Shown: one piece after another, positions 25,167 to 37,566 of the stretch | Layout of the letters: the number at the start of each line of letters is the position of its first letter | Numbering within the stretch: the stretch's first letter is position 1 | Origin: Lottia gigantea | Lineage: Eukaryota > Mollusca > Gastropoda > Lottiidae | Assembly (NCBI RefSeq): GCF_000327385.1 | Contig: NW_008706746.1 | Span: 8,182,825 to 8,246,824, forward strand | Length of the DNA stretch: 64,000 bases | Reading direction: 5' to 3' | Notes under the pieces: generated by a model | What the model was told of the DNA's origin: nothing | What the model saw: only the letters and a program-made list of their open reading frames with translations | Databases searched by the model: none | Translations under genes and position numbers: made by a program

Positions 25167-25434
25167 ATCTTAATTGTAATGTTCTTAGCAGACTTCAAAG
25201 AATAATCCAAGTTAAGTGATAACATGATAATTTACGTTGTACAAACTTCTGTGCTATTGAAGGCCGTGTCCTAATAGAAGTTTGACACGGTACTCGTACT
25301 CAGACTTGATTGTTCGGAAGGGCAAGTAAATATATTCTGTGAGGCAATGGAATGTGGTGTTGCAGTAATGGAATTGGTTGGATAGAATTTTTTCAGGGCA
25401 GGAAAGCCATCCATTTTCACAGATTTATGGAAAC

Positions 25435-25972
25435 TACCATCTTTTTCCTGGGGTATATTTGAACATCCTGTATCAAACAAAAACACCAGTCATTTCAACA
25501 CCATTATGTCGACAACATCTAATATTCAGTCTTTCTTACCACCAATACAAAAACATCTTTCCTGTTTGTGTGGCTTCACAATCACCATCATTTGTGACAA
25601 GAGGACAGGAAAGAGTAGATAAAGGGTGCAATATGATTGGTTAACCCTTTATAAAACATTCAATTAAAAGATGGTATTTGCCTACTGGTTTACTAAAACC
25701 TATCATTCTTAGACCGTTATTTTTTAATGCAGCCAAACAATCCTTTATTATATACTCTCACAACACTAACGACTATAATTCAGCGGAAATTGTAGTAAAT
25801 TTCTGATGTTTTCTGAAGTAAAAGAGATGAAAAGAGAGTTAAGTTTTACTGAACTCGAGGACGTGGGAGATTTATTAGTATTAGATCTATAGTAATACAA
25901 TTCTACAGATTACAGTTAAAGTTATATTAATGTACCAGGCGGGAAGAGATGAATACATTAGACATTGTAAGA
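25435..25972 (-). repeat. Inverted duplication, copy B
   Basis: This is the reverse complement of copy A (14370-15265) without the 304-bp MITE. The minus strand contains a possible mini-gene: a Cys-bearing frame (SCPLVTNDGDCEATQTGKMF), a donor-like GTAAG, a 72-bp gap ending ATACAG, and a second frame (CSNIPQEKDGSFHKSV) that runs past the copy border to about 25271. Whether this is a duplicated gene piece or a mobile element is open. Confidence 0.85.
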
Positions 25973-25979
25973 TTGCGTT

Positions 25980-27230
25980 TTTATATAGATAGAAGTTTCA
26001 GTTAATCTTAACAATATAACCTTCAAATATAGCATTTGCGGTGATCTTACTTTTAGATAAGCCTTCCAAGTCATTTGATAAGCCCTCTATTTAAATATAG
26101 TCTTACCTCCTTCATTTCTATTCAATTGGATTAGAGGTGTAATATCATGCCATGTGCATGTCACAGAGAATACAGAGGAACCTTTTACATGGAAAGCGCA
26201 TCCATCACTCAGTCATCCTTACTAGCTTGGATCATTCTTGAGAAAGCAGTTTCTATTGCGATCTATACAGTATTGCTAACACGGATTGTTAACCCCATTT
26301 CCCCCCAAGAAGAGATAACTACATAGGTTTACCCAATTAGAGCATGAAAAGAACAGTGGACATCAATTATATTCATACAAGCAATCTGTTCCAATGGAAA
26401 ATTTCAGACATTAAAATACGATTGATACATATCCTTTGATACAGTTAATATTACCTTCACTGAATTGAAGCAAACTGTGTTGTGAAGGGGTAATACTTAA
26501 CTGGATTTCAGCCCTCGATTCAGCAAGCTGATATTCTAGTCACATTGATTGATCCAAACCTTAATTACCATCCAATAAGATTCACCCAAACTAAATAGTG
26601 CGCGAAAATGCATTTACATGTGTAGCCATTTCAATATTCCACCTCAACTACCTCAACTTCACAACGTCAAGCTATCGAACTTCGTCTTGTACCTCGACTA
26701 CAACATTCAGCTTTCTTGTAAGGAAGGTTGTCAATGCGACGATTTGATTGGATTGTATGTTAGCGAATACAACCAATCAGAGTCCTCGACATAAAATCTG
26801 TAGACAATAAGTCATAATGTTTACAGTCTGTCCGTCGGTGGGATATGACTGACTGTGCTCGCTGGCGAACAATCTCATTACAATACTACATTCAACGATA
26901 CAAGAACGGTGGCTATTTATCAGACGCAGTTTGTAATAGCTTGTTTTTCGCAAACTAGTAAAGGCTTTGATATCAAGATGATCTTCACCATTGGCTTCCA
27001 ATATTTTCTGTTCTTTAACATTTTAAATATTTCTCTAGAATGATTCATCATATAGATTGTTGAAAGTGAGAAACGGTCAATGAACACATCGTATGATAAA
27101 TCTGACGGCTAATAAAAAGAAAGCTTTTGGGACAGAATATTCATATCTAGCTTTTCAATTATGCTGTGCTCTTTTTTTTGTTAAATGAAGGATAGGAAGG
27201 GAAGGGAGGGTGGCAGATGGGAGTCAATAT
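25980..27230. other. Gene-free stretch
   Basis: Unique AT-rich sequence. No gene or repeat pair seen. Confidence 0.45.
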
Positions 27231-27236
27231 TATGGT

Positions 27237-28430
27237 CAAGTGCTATCTTTCTGCATTCAATTTTCATTTGTGAATTCGACAAAAACGTCAGTTTGTTTTC
27301 TTGAGTGTAATACTGGAAACTGGAATGAGTAGATTGAAGCAATGTATCAAACCAAATTACACTTATTGCTATTCACATCTTTCGCATATCATAAAACTTT
27401 GGTATCAATTTAAAATGATCCATTTGTAGAATTCAGATCTATCTTACCAATGATATTAGTTATAGAGGCCGCCCAGAGTTGCTGTATACTTTTAGATTTG
27501 GCAGATTTGTACGAAAAATATACATTTTTGATTTAATTCGTAGCTCGTTTTGTTTTTATTCAGGCTTATCATATTGTATCGCAGAAGGGGTCATTTTGAC
27601 TCACATCTGGTGATGCGATACTGCTAAAATTGAATTATACTCCGACGATACGTGATTTCATCGTATTAATAGCTTAATAGGATAATTAGAACTTTTACAT
27701 TAAATTTGTCCACACTCCGTAATTACATTTTCAGAATTTTTCTGTGCATTGTCGTAGACAGACAAACACATGGGGATTTGATTTCATCAATTCATTTACT
27801 GAAGCACTTTATATAATTTGTCTCCAATTGCTTTCAGAAGTCTAGCACTTTAATTTGGTAATAATGCTGTATTGAGTGCGTCTGGAAGCATACATTTGAC
27901 GTTATAGACATTAGTTTTCATAACATGCACATATTCGGCTGATAATTGATAATACACGATGAGATTAAATCCATTTAAATTTTCCCAGACCTTTTTTATC
28001 AACAATAATAAAATAATTTATCAAAATATAATTGGCATATATACTTCTGTAGATGCTTCCATATTTCATTGGAACTGAAATGAGTGTTGCTGATGTTGAC
28101 ACCTCCCTGGTCAAGTGCTATCTTTCTGTATAAATTGATAAAAGGAACATGATGACTATGAACGGATTACTCATTCAATTTTCATTTATGAATTCGCCAA
28201 CAATGTCAGATTATCTTCCTAAGTGTGATATTCGAAACTGGAATGATGATTAGAATGTCAAATCATATATTCGATTGAGTTCAATTTAGAGTGAACAAAT
28301 CCACTTTTTTCTATTCAAGAAACATTTTGATTCGCAGATCACATTCTAAATTATGTTATTAATTGTTCAGAATTTTTCTGTGCATTTTCTTACACAGACA
28401 CATACACATTCAAATGAGATGTTGTCTCTA
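27237..28430 (+). repeat. Diverged tandem duplication (27237-27790 and 28109-28430)
   Basis: Shared blocks in the same order: ggtcaagtgctatctttctg; cattcaattttcatttrtga; gaaactggaatga; and cagaatttttctgtgcatt followed by acagacacatacaca-like text. The spacing falls from 872 to 639 bp along the copies, so each has had indels. Old and non-coding. Confidence 0.75.
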
Positions 28431-28439
28431 ACGACGCAG

Positions 28440-30770
28440 GGCATGTCCATGCTTCCCAAATTCCCCTCTAATAGTAAATTATAGTGATCAAAGGTCATTA
28501 AAGCCTTTATATCTCACCCCCGCCGCTCAATATACGACACAATCTGTAAACAAAAAAGGAAACCATAAATTTATTTTAATGGTTATTGTGCTATAAAAGT
28601 CTGAAGAAAATAAAAAATGTTTTATTTCTGTTCGATGATTTTTGAAATGACATACAATACTGGTCTCGGCAATTAATCTCAGACATTGTAACGTGAAACA
28701 TGCGGGTAAGATTTGCCATTGTACTTGACAATGATCTTTACATTTACAATTACAACGTTTTATGTTATAAATATCTATCTGTCGCATGAACAATCCCATA
28801 TTCTCGTCATTAGAGACTTAATAACCTCCCTTGGCAGACCATACGCCACCATTTAATTTATCCTTCAAGGAATTTCGTAACATTTGGTGTTAAAGGATGG
28901 GGCATGCAAATGGTGGCTTCAATTGAATGATCGGGAATGCTGCAGTTTCGCACTAGTCATTTTTTTAATAAGCTATCGATGTGAAACTTAACAGAAAGTT
29001 ACTAACACGTGTCCTTGATATTCACAAAATATTTCAGAGCATTCTAACACTTTCGACCATCTTTAAGAAATTTACAAGTGGGATTTTTCAGGTAATGGCG
29101 AAATAGAAGGGGACATAATTCATTGGATATTCAAACATTTTCCCTGCAATGTTTTATTTGCAAGAATCTAATTGGTCGAGAAGTAAACTCTCTACCAACC
29201 GAAATTAAAGACGTAAATATGGGATTGTTCAAGATATGGATAATATCTACCGTTGCTAAAGGAATATGATTCTGGTTATGCCCAGTGGAAATGGTCCATC
29301 AAACATTCTCTGATGAAACCTTCTCGACAATGGTGCTTTCAGTGCATTCCGTATCAAACTACGTCATGTTGTCGCTTCGGCATATCGGTCCTTCCACATT
29401 ATTCAGAATCGATGGAATCTTATTATCATTCAATTCGCCACTAAAGTGATCAACTTACGTCAATAGCTGTTGAAATTTGATTTGATGTCTGATCTTTTTG
29501 ATTGAGTCAGTCTTTATTCAGCTTAATTTATTGGTGGCTATATTGCCCTGAATATATCTGGATGTTATTACACATAGAGAACAGAGCCTTGGTCTGACCT
29601 CTCACGGTATGATATACATACGTCTAGCCAAAGCATAATAGCAGAATAAAATATACATCATAACCGATTTAAAAGACGAACCATAATCGTAAAATATATA
29701 TTAGTGAATAATACAACAATACCCGAGCCATATTAGGTTAGTGCCGATTCAAATAAACCCTTGGCACAGTTTCCCAGAATACTATCTGCTCTAGAATGTA
29801 ATCAGGAAAGAGTAAATTGTACGTCTTAACTTGCAGATCTTTTGGGGGAAGTATGACTTTCAAACAATATATAGACGACAAGAGACCGTAACTTCATGGA
29901 TGGAAATTATTAGAAAGATGAGTCCATACCACGCCGATAAATCGTGTTGTTCTCTCCAGTTTAATTTGACACTCTATTTGATCGACTAGACGACTATAGG
30001 TTGTAATCCAGAGCACTTTAGGTAATCAGCAGTATAGCTGTAAGAGATCAAAAGGGGCTAATTTGGACAGTGCAAACTCATCATAACACATTCCCTAAGA
30101 AACATTGTGTCTTAGTAACCTGCATATATTTCATTCCACCCATTGTACACTATATGTAAATTACCATTCCCATCGGCAAATTTTACATGATTATAGTACA
30201 GAGACAGTGCAGAAAAATCATGCCTTAATGTTGATTAAAGTAAGAACAATAAGAACGATAGAGATATAATTTAACATGAACATCCAGTATATGGAGCTAT
30301 ATCAGACTATGTTATTATCCTAGTAAGAACATTAAGGTGGACGTCTGTATAATCTTTGACGTGATATAAATTAATCAAGGTTTAGCTCTACAGAATAATG
30401 ATTGCTAATTCCCTCGTTTCAATTCTATTCTATTATCCTACTAATCTATATCCAACTCAACATTGCCTGATTGAATTTATATATTACTGGAACGTATTTG
30501 CGACATTCTGAATAAAATTACAACAGTCTGACCAGACAAAGCCGACTAAAACATCCCTCTTTGCATTATATTCTTCATTATGCTTGAGTTAACACTCAGA
30601 CTATATCAAATGTCTTGTTTCAATAAGCTAACCCGAAGTCTGTCGACACAAGAAGACCCAGACTATCGAAATAATTTGTTTTTAATGGAGAAATGTAAAC
30701 ATATTCATTAACCGACAACAGAAAATGCGACCTCCATAGAACAGTCGGTTACATCGGAGAATTTAAACTT
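28440..30770. other. Gene-free stretch
   Basis: A 63-codon Cys/Trp-containing frame at 29253-29444 (+) has no supported border or family. I see nothing else. Confidence 0.4.
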
Positions 30771-30919
30771 CATTTGCTCAGTGGCGCAACTACCATAGGG
30801 ACTGGTCGAACCAACCAAACAATATATATAAATGAATCAAATAGCATTACATATTTAAATCGTCCATTGAAATATATTAAAATGAGTAGGTCGCAAAATG
30901 TATGTGAGAGCATATGTTA

Positions 30920-30995
30920 AAAACAATTCTCGGGGAGGGGCCCGAACCCACTTAGGTCCACGGGCTTCCACTCCTTACGTGTGCTCTAGTGCATC
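30920..30995 (-). repeat. tRNA-derived SINE fragment
   Basis: The minus strand contains aagtgggttcgggcccct, a B-box-like element, with an upstream ggagtggaagcccgtgga. A poorer relative is at 43495-43565. No body or tail is recognised. Confidence 0.4.
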
Positions 30996-31180
30996 ATATA
31001 CAACTCTGGTTGTCTTAAATAAGTCACCTTTCCTCCATAATTGCAGTCGTCCCAGTTGTAAAAAGTAAGGATAATCCAGGAAAGATCAACACCAAGAGGT
31101 TTGAACATGGGCAAAATGGTCGACAGGATCCTCGTGAAGCCGAGTTAATTTCATTATAGTTTGGCGTAGTTATATGAGAA

Positions 31181-31544
31181 ATGAAATGAAATATAATTAT
31201 GGAGTTTTACGTCCATCTCTTGTGGGCTGATGAAGACGGGCAACGCCATGCAGGGTGCCATGAGGGAAATTTTGCCAAGACAACGGCATTAGCCTGCTCT
31301 TTTTCGATTTCCAATTGTCGAGGGATCTTTAACGTGCACAGCCTGTAGCACAAGGGGCCTCGGTTTATTGTCCCATCCGAACAACTAGAAGCTTTTTCCA
31401 TGTCAGCCCCTCTTCCCTACATCACTGACAGGGGGAAACCGGGTTGAAAAATCCGAAGGTATTGTCTCGACCTATGCCGGGATTGAACCACGGACCTTCA
31501 GGTTAGCGAGCAAGCGTCTAACTCACTGAGCCACCGCGGCTCCC
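31181..31544 (-). mobile_element. tRNA-derived SINE, full length, with target duplication
   Basis: Minus strand: the head gggagccgcggtggctcagt carries an A box, and ggtccgtggttcaatccc is the B box of a polymerase III promoter. A conserved core follows (acgttaaagatccctcg and surrounding), then a tail of attt(c) repeats. It is flanked by a 13-bp duplication, agttatatgagaa (31168-31180) and agttgtatgagaa (31545-31557), 12 of 13 matching. That is the mark of LINE-assisted insertion. It is the best-preserved of at least four related copies. Confidence 0.9.
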
Positions 31545-31559
31545 AGTTGTATGAGAAGG

Positions 31560-33085
31560 TGGAGAGAATGTGATAACAGCGGTGCTATGTAACTATCACG
31601 TGACTTATGTACTTGTGTTTCGCAAACAGTTTGCAACCATTAATACCATACAGTGAGTAGTTCTTGTTTCATTGCGTAACATAACTTCGTCCAAAAACGG
31701 CCAGAGGTTTAGGACATTTTTAGTAAGAGCCTCACTTTAATTTCTCTTTTACAGCTATTAGTTTGTATATTTCAAAATGCCTCCTGTCATTGGAACATAA
31801 GCTGAAGATCATAGAAAGTTCCAGATATCCAGATATTATCAAAGTTCAAATAAACTGGCTCAAGTACCCCTTTCTATATATATTCTGAATGTCAAATCTA
31901 AATGTCCCGACATAAACTGATTGTCAGGCGGTAATTCAATTATCAAGATATGACATCACTATTTTAGATGTGATGATTTCTAGAAGACGACTTGTCAAAG
32001 TGTCTGTTTCTAAACATTCATTAGATATCAGGCGATGATGATAATAATTTCAGAATGGATAATTTTATTAAGGGTTATTATTATTGCTTTATCAGACATG
32101 ATCAGTCATTTAACATTATCGTAGTCAAAGACACCTTGTCGAAATACATATTAATGAAATTTACTCGGTTTCTGGGTTAGACAACCACACCGTGTGTTTA
32201 TGCGATAATTCGTACGATTACTTACAATTAACATGAAGTTTTAATGTCTTCAGTTCCACCAGTAATTGCGTTTATAACAAAAACACAAGGAATATATTAC
32301 CTATAACTTTCTTCTTCAATTACAAAGCACATAAACACAATTTATACGTGTGGTTATGAGATTTAAAATGAAGAAAAGGGGCAATCAATATAATGACGTC
32401 AGTAGGTATGATGATTTTAATTGCGATGATTTCTTGAAGATGGCCTGTCAAAGAGTCATATAAACACAATTTAAACTTGTCGTCATGACGATGGATTAAG
32501 AAAACGAGAAAATATGAGAATATGAGAATATGAGAATATAAAGCAAATGAAGAGCCATCAGACAGGATATACCGAGATGAACTGAACAATAATGGAACAA
32601 TTGATAAAGCAAAAGTAGTTACGTACTATACAATAATAATTTAATAAAATTTATATCGGGTTCTTATTCTCAGTAATAGTAATATAGCTAATAAGACAAT
32701 TAATGCCTTTTACTAAACCAAGCCGACTATCAGCTAATAACTCCATAATAGCACACATAGCACAGTTTACATAAGTTCAGTCCATGTGTACGGAATCACC
32801 TTCAGATTTGAATGACAAGTAAAATTCCTATTCTTACCTTGTAGTGCTCAGTCTGGAAATTTCGACAGACTCGAATTGACAAAGTCAGATAATTAACCAT
32901 ATCAAGATCGATGTCCGTGTTAAAAAGATAAGTCTTTGGATTGTATCATACATGCAATACATCATTGACACATTAACAATAATAATACATACATTATTTT
33001 TACGACAGTTGAGGATCTCTTTTACGTGCGCGATAATCGGTATTCCATGTTTACTCAGATGACTACAACCAATAACAAAAAAAAC
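31560..33085. other. Gene-free stretch
   Basis: No gene seen. 33006-33055 begins a set of degenerate repeats (ctcttacgtsyacgattatc-like) that recur near 33402 and 33603 around the H2 element. Confidence 0.4.
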
Positions 33086-33088
33086 AAC

Positions 33089-33355
33089 CAGTGGCGGCGC
33101 CAGTGGAGGTTACGGAGGGGGCGGTGGTTTTTTCTTTGTAACACATTAAAAATATGATTTATATACGTTTTGGCTCAAAAATAAATGTCAGAATGCACCA
33201 AATCAATTAGGAATACAATTCATACGCTCCATAATAGGCCTGCGACTGTGGCAGAGTTGTCGTATGTTGAATTTCATCCTCGATAGTTATTCCCCCATTC
33301 AGTCAGTTTGCACCCTATTTGTACCCCCAGTCTTGGGAAGCTGGCGCCGCCACTG
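33089..33355. mobile_element. hAT-type MITE, family H (copy H2)
   Basis: 267 bp with perfect 14-bp ends (CAGTGGCGGCGCCA and tggcgccgccactg). It is flanked by 8-bp repeats aaaacaac and aaaacaat (7 of 8 match). The interior shares ccaaatcaatt and gtgcaaac-type segments with H1 and H3. It is inserted into a degenerate tandem repeat. Confidence 0.9.
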
Positions 33356-34080
33356 AAAACAATTAATATATAAGATATAGTTTATCCGTACGTTATATCA
33401 CAGAGCCTCTCTTACGTCTACGATTATCAGTATTATTAAATATTAAGAAAGCATTATGCTTCTCTGTAGTCCGCGCTAATTCTCATTTTATGCGTTCAAT
33501 TATAATACCATGCTAGTTAGAAATATTGAATAAGGTATTTGGAAGGCTTTGCACAGTTCATTATATATTGATAACTAGCGTTTATTTCGTTCTTTGGAAA
33601 CTAGATATCTCTCTGACGTCCGCGCTTATCACGTTAACTTAGTAAAGTGTACTTGTGTGAAGAAAAATACCACTAGAAAAATATATATTCTCCTCAAATT
33701 AACTAATAAGCATAATACGTTACATTGAATTTCTCATTTCTTTTATAGGATTTCGTTTAATCCTTCATATCAAATTCTTGTCTTTTTAAATTACAGCACA
33801 CACAGGTCAGGTTTTATTTCATTTATTTTAATACATAATCAGATTAGAAGTCATATTATCTTCAAAAATTCAAATTAATACTTTGTCATATGCACTTAAT
33901 TGAAAATAACTTAGGTTTTCTGAGCTTGTTGGAATTTTCCAATTCTTTATTAAAGATGGGATTTGAAAACTGAAATGGCAATTGAGAGGCATCATTTACA
34001 TGGACTTTAAAGAGAATATTTAATTTTTATAATGACATTATCCAGGAAAACTTCAGTTGTCATTTCAGTTCATTTCAAAA

Positions 34081-34375
34081 TTAGTCTAAACTTTCGTTTG
34101 TTTTTTTTTATTAGCTTTAATTTTTAATATAGTCACTTCAGTTAGAGTCTAACGACAGCCCTCTTGAACGATCGTCAAATAAACCTCTTGACCCAACCTT
34201 ATGACGTCAACTCAATCAAATTTACACCCTCTCCAGCGCTGTGACTCAGTGTTTATCAGATAGGTCAAAAAGGTTACTTTGACGAACGTTCAAGAGGGCT
34301 GACGTAAGACCCTAACTGAAGGGGCTATATTTAAATTAAAAGCTACTAAAAACGGAAGGAAAATTTTCATTAGAC
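34081..34375. mobile_element. Palindromic MITE with arms of about 97 bp
   Basis: The left arm 34081-34179 and right arm 34279-34375 are inverted copies: ttcagttagagtct...agccctcttgaac against the reversed ttcagttagggtct...agccctcttgaac. The 100-bp centre is unique. The whole could fold into one long hairpin. No coding capacity and no clear target duplication. Confidence 0.8.
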
Positions 34376-34924
34376 TGACATACTTCTTAATTCACTGTTC
34401 TATCGAAACATTGGACACATATGAAATGACATATTGTATGGAATAGTTTTAAATGGTTCTGTGTACTTAATCCATCAAAATACTGCAAAAAAGTTTGAAT
34501 CGTGGTGGAATGTTTTCAAAGCGTGTATCATTTTTGTCATTGTTGCACAACAGAGTGCATAAAGAGAAGAATAGAAAGGGACATAATGATTCATATCCCT
34601 TTCCACTCCAATTATCATAATAATGATATTATTCCGTAGGGTGTCAATATCAATTGATATAGAAAAGTCGCTTTGAAATTCAAGAGTGTAATAATTGACG
34701 TAATATTGTTGGTTAATTAGCGTTAATCATGCGAACTAACTGATAAAATATTCCATACAATCTGACCAACTCGACCATAAATTACCATTATTTAATACGA
34801 GATCAGATAGTCTCGATGGCGATAAAGACAAAAACTCCTTCCACGTGATTAGAATGCACATGGATCAAAGTCATTTGATCCAATTATCTGTGGTCATTTG
34901 CGACCAATTAAGTCGCCCAACTTG

Positions 34925-35060
34925 CAGTGGCGTTTCTAGGAATATCAAGTTTTGGGACTGCGACACTGTGGGGGAGGGGGGGGGGGGGGGGTTTGGGGGG
35001 GCAGCTAGAGTTGGGCCAGCAAAAAAGAAACTTTCTCTCCTAATAGGTCTCGGTTCTCCA
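34925..35060 (+). mobile_element. hAT-like MITE end with a long G tract
   Basis: It starts cagtggcgtttctaggaat, a typical hAT terminus, and continues into a G-rich tract at 34969-35001 with only single A and T interruptions. The far end was not found. Confidence 0.5.
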
Positions 35061-35445
35061 CATTTCCTCCAAGGGTTCAGCTGGAAACACACTATATAAA
35101 CTATATATATGTCCCTTTAAGTAAATTGTGCTCAAGTTTTATGTGTTATATTGAACTGAGTTTTATTTTAGATTTAAAGAGGATTGTATTTAATCTTTTA
35201 TTAATTATTATGTAGATTAAGTATAGGATTAGATCGGATATATTAAAATACCAAACATTAATGGTATTATTACTAGAATAAGACGACTTTTCTAAAGTAA
35301 TTACATTTGTCTTATAAGTCATGAAACGTGGAAATATAAGATTAAAAATTAACCGATTGTTAAGATAAGGTTTATGTTTATATAAATAAGATTAAAACAC
35401 AATCTCCTACCGGTACATTAGGTTGAAACAATATATAATGATATC

Positions 35446-35660
35446 GGTTGGTTGATAGATGACAAGTTAACGCTCGCTTCCAGCGGATGCTGATATCGCA
35501 AACTAGGTAGTTATTGATAGTCGTAGTAGGTAGTTGGATTGGTTCAAATTGGATGATTCTGTGTTTGGTGGTTGATAATTCGTGAGATCTGGTGGGGTTA
35601 AATGACCTGGCGAGGAAAACCGTCTTGGGTGGTGTGGCGTGAGTTACTCGATCTTCTTCA
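35446..35660 (-). repeat. Family D repeat
   Basis: The minus strand matches 44818-45056 and 6196-6370: gatgctgatatcgcaaacta on plus is the reverse of the family phrase, followed by the tagttgg/tagtagg low-complexity stretch and the gtcatttaacccc region. Confidence 0.75.
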
Positions 35661-36750
35661 TTCTTCCAAACTCGTTCGGATCGAGGTTATTGGTTGATTG
35701 GTAGTCAAATTGTAGTCGTTGGTTTGGCTTTATAATGGGCGCGGACGTCGTAGAGGCATAAATCGTTAATAATCTTTGGTGTGTGTCAAAAGACACAAAA
35801 AACCTTATTGCCAAACGGTGACCAAGTAAAAGAGTACAGGAATACAACCATTGATCATTGATGTAGTAATATGCCACAGTTTTCTGTATTAGGGACACAA
35901 ACGCTATGAAATGTGGAAATTATTTTGTCCTCTACAAATATCAACAAGTTTTAATATTGACAAATTTAATATTTATCACTTATATTGAGATGTTATAGGG
36001 AAGACTTTGTGGTCGCATGAGCAGGATTCACTGTAGCGTTCGATCCTTTAAATGAAATAAAAATGCGTCTGTGCAATTGAGGACATTTAGAGTGGTTTAC
36101 ATGGTGTATATTGCCGATATCTGCATAACAGACTACGAGATTAGAGTCGTATTCAGCACAGGTTACTATCCAACAGAAAGTAACAGTACATTATAGTTAA
36201 AGCAATGTACACTAATATTAAATTACTTAAATGAGTCTCTAAATAAACGAATCCTTCAATATCATTTCTAAAATGAATGATAAAGAAACATCCAACCATT
36301 AAATATGATAGTGTGATATCAGTAAGTAATAAATAACTGTCCCTCTAGGTATATGTCACATCTTGTTCTATTTCTTTCGTAATAAACCCCAAGGATATAC
36401 ATAAAGATATATATCATATCCTGGAACTAATCCCGTACTAATAAACTTAATACCATAATCTATACCTTAGAAACATAACGTTAGATTTCTGAAGATCGCA
36501 CAAAGTGAAACTCTAATAGCCCTGTCACAACGGACTGAGACTCTTTGCGATCTAACGACGACTGGAAAGTACGAGGTCGCGGTCAAACCTGAGGAAAACT
36601 AGAGAAAAAGACCATAAAAAAATACAAACTTAAAAATAGTCGATTATATCACGCTTATCGCTAAACACTCTCTGAATCAATTTTCCGTTTCAGTAAGAAC
36701 GGGGGTAACAACAGGTTTCATTTTCTGCTTAAATTTTCTCGCTATAACAT

Positions 36751-37379
36751 TGATGTATTGAGCACTATTTTAACAGTGATATTTCTTTATCACTCTACAA
36801 ATGATGTATTGAGCACTATTATAACAGTGGTATTTCTATATCGCTCTACAATTGATGTATTGGGCACTATTTTAACAGTGGTATTTCTATATCACTCTAC
36901 AATTGATGTATTGAGCACTATTTTAACAGTGGTATTTCTATAGCGCCCTACAATTGTTGTATTGAGCACTATTTTAACATTGGTATTTCTATAGCGCTCT
37001 ACATTTGTTGGATTGAGCACTATTTTAACAGTGATATTTCTATATCACTCTACAATTGATGCATTGAGCACTATTTTAACAGTGGTATTTCTATATCACT
37101 CTACAATTGATGTATTGAGCACTATTTTAACAGTGGTATTTCTATACCGCTCTACAATTGTTGTATTGAGCACTATTTTAACATTGGTATTTCTATAGCG
37201 CTCTACATTTGTTGGATTGAGCACTATTTTAACATTGGTATTTCTATAGCGCTCTACATTTGTTGGATTGAACACTATTTTAACAGTGATATTTCTATAT
37301 CACTCTACAATTGATGCATTGAGCACTATTTTAACAGTGGTATTTCTATATCACTCTACAATTGATGTATTGAGCACTA
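36751..37379 (-). repeat. 51-bp minisatellite array, about 12 units
   Basis: Same unit as 9170-10226 on the opposite strand (attgatgtattgagcactat, tttaacagtggtatttctat on plus). A roughly 255-bp block of five units appears twice with the same variants (gttggattgagc, cattggtatttctatagcgc), so a higher-order repeat has formed. Confidence 0.95.
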
Positions 37380-37450
37380 ATTGAACATTGAAAATCGTTT
37401 GTTATTGTAAATTTCATCTTATTTAATTAAATCCTTTTTGTATTAAAGCA

Positions 37451-37566
37451 AATAATATCTTAGAACTGTGTTGAAACGTGTAGAAATAATAATTGACATT
37501 TGAAATAGAAGATATATAGAGTGATATCAATATAGTAAATCTATTAAATTACATTCTCCGATTTTC
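37451..37566 (-). repeat. Near-identical dispersed block, copy 1
   Basis: The reverse complement matches 60003-60118 with one mismatch in about 115 bp, then similarity stops abruptly on both sides. It lies 72 bp beyond the 51-bp array. It is non-coding in all frames. Confidence 0.9.

Noticed and set aside
31207-31401. Minus-strand 64-residue frame
   Set aside because: It lies wholly inside the full-length SINE core.
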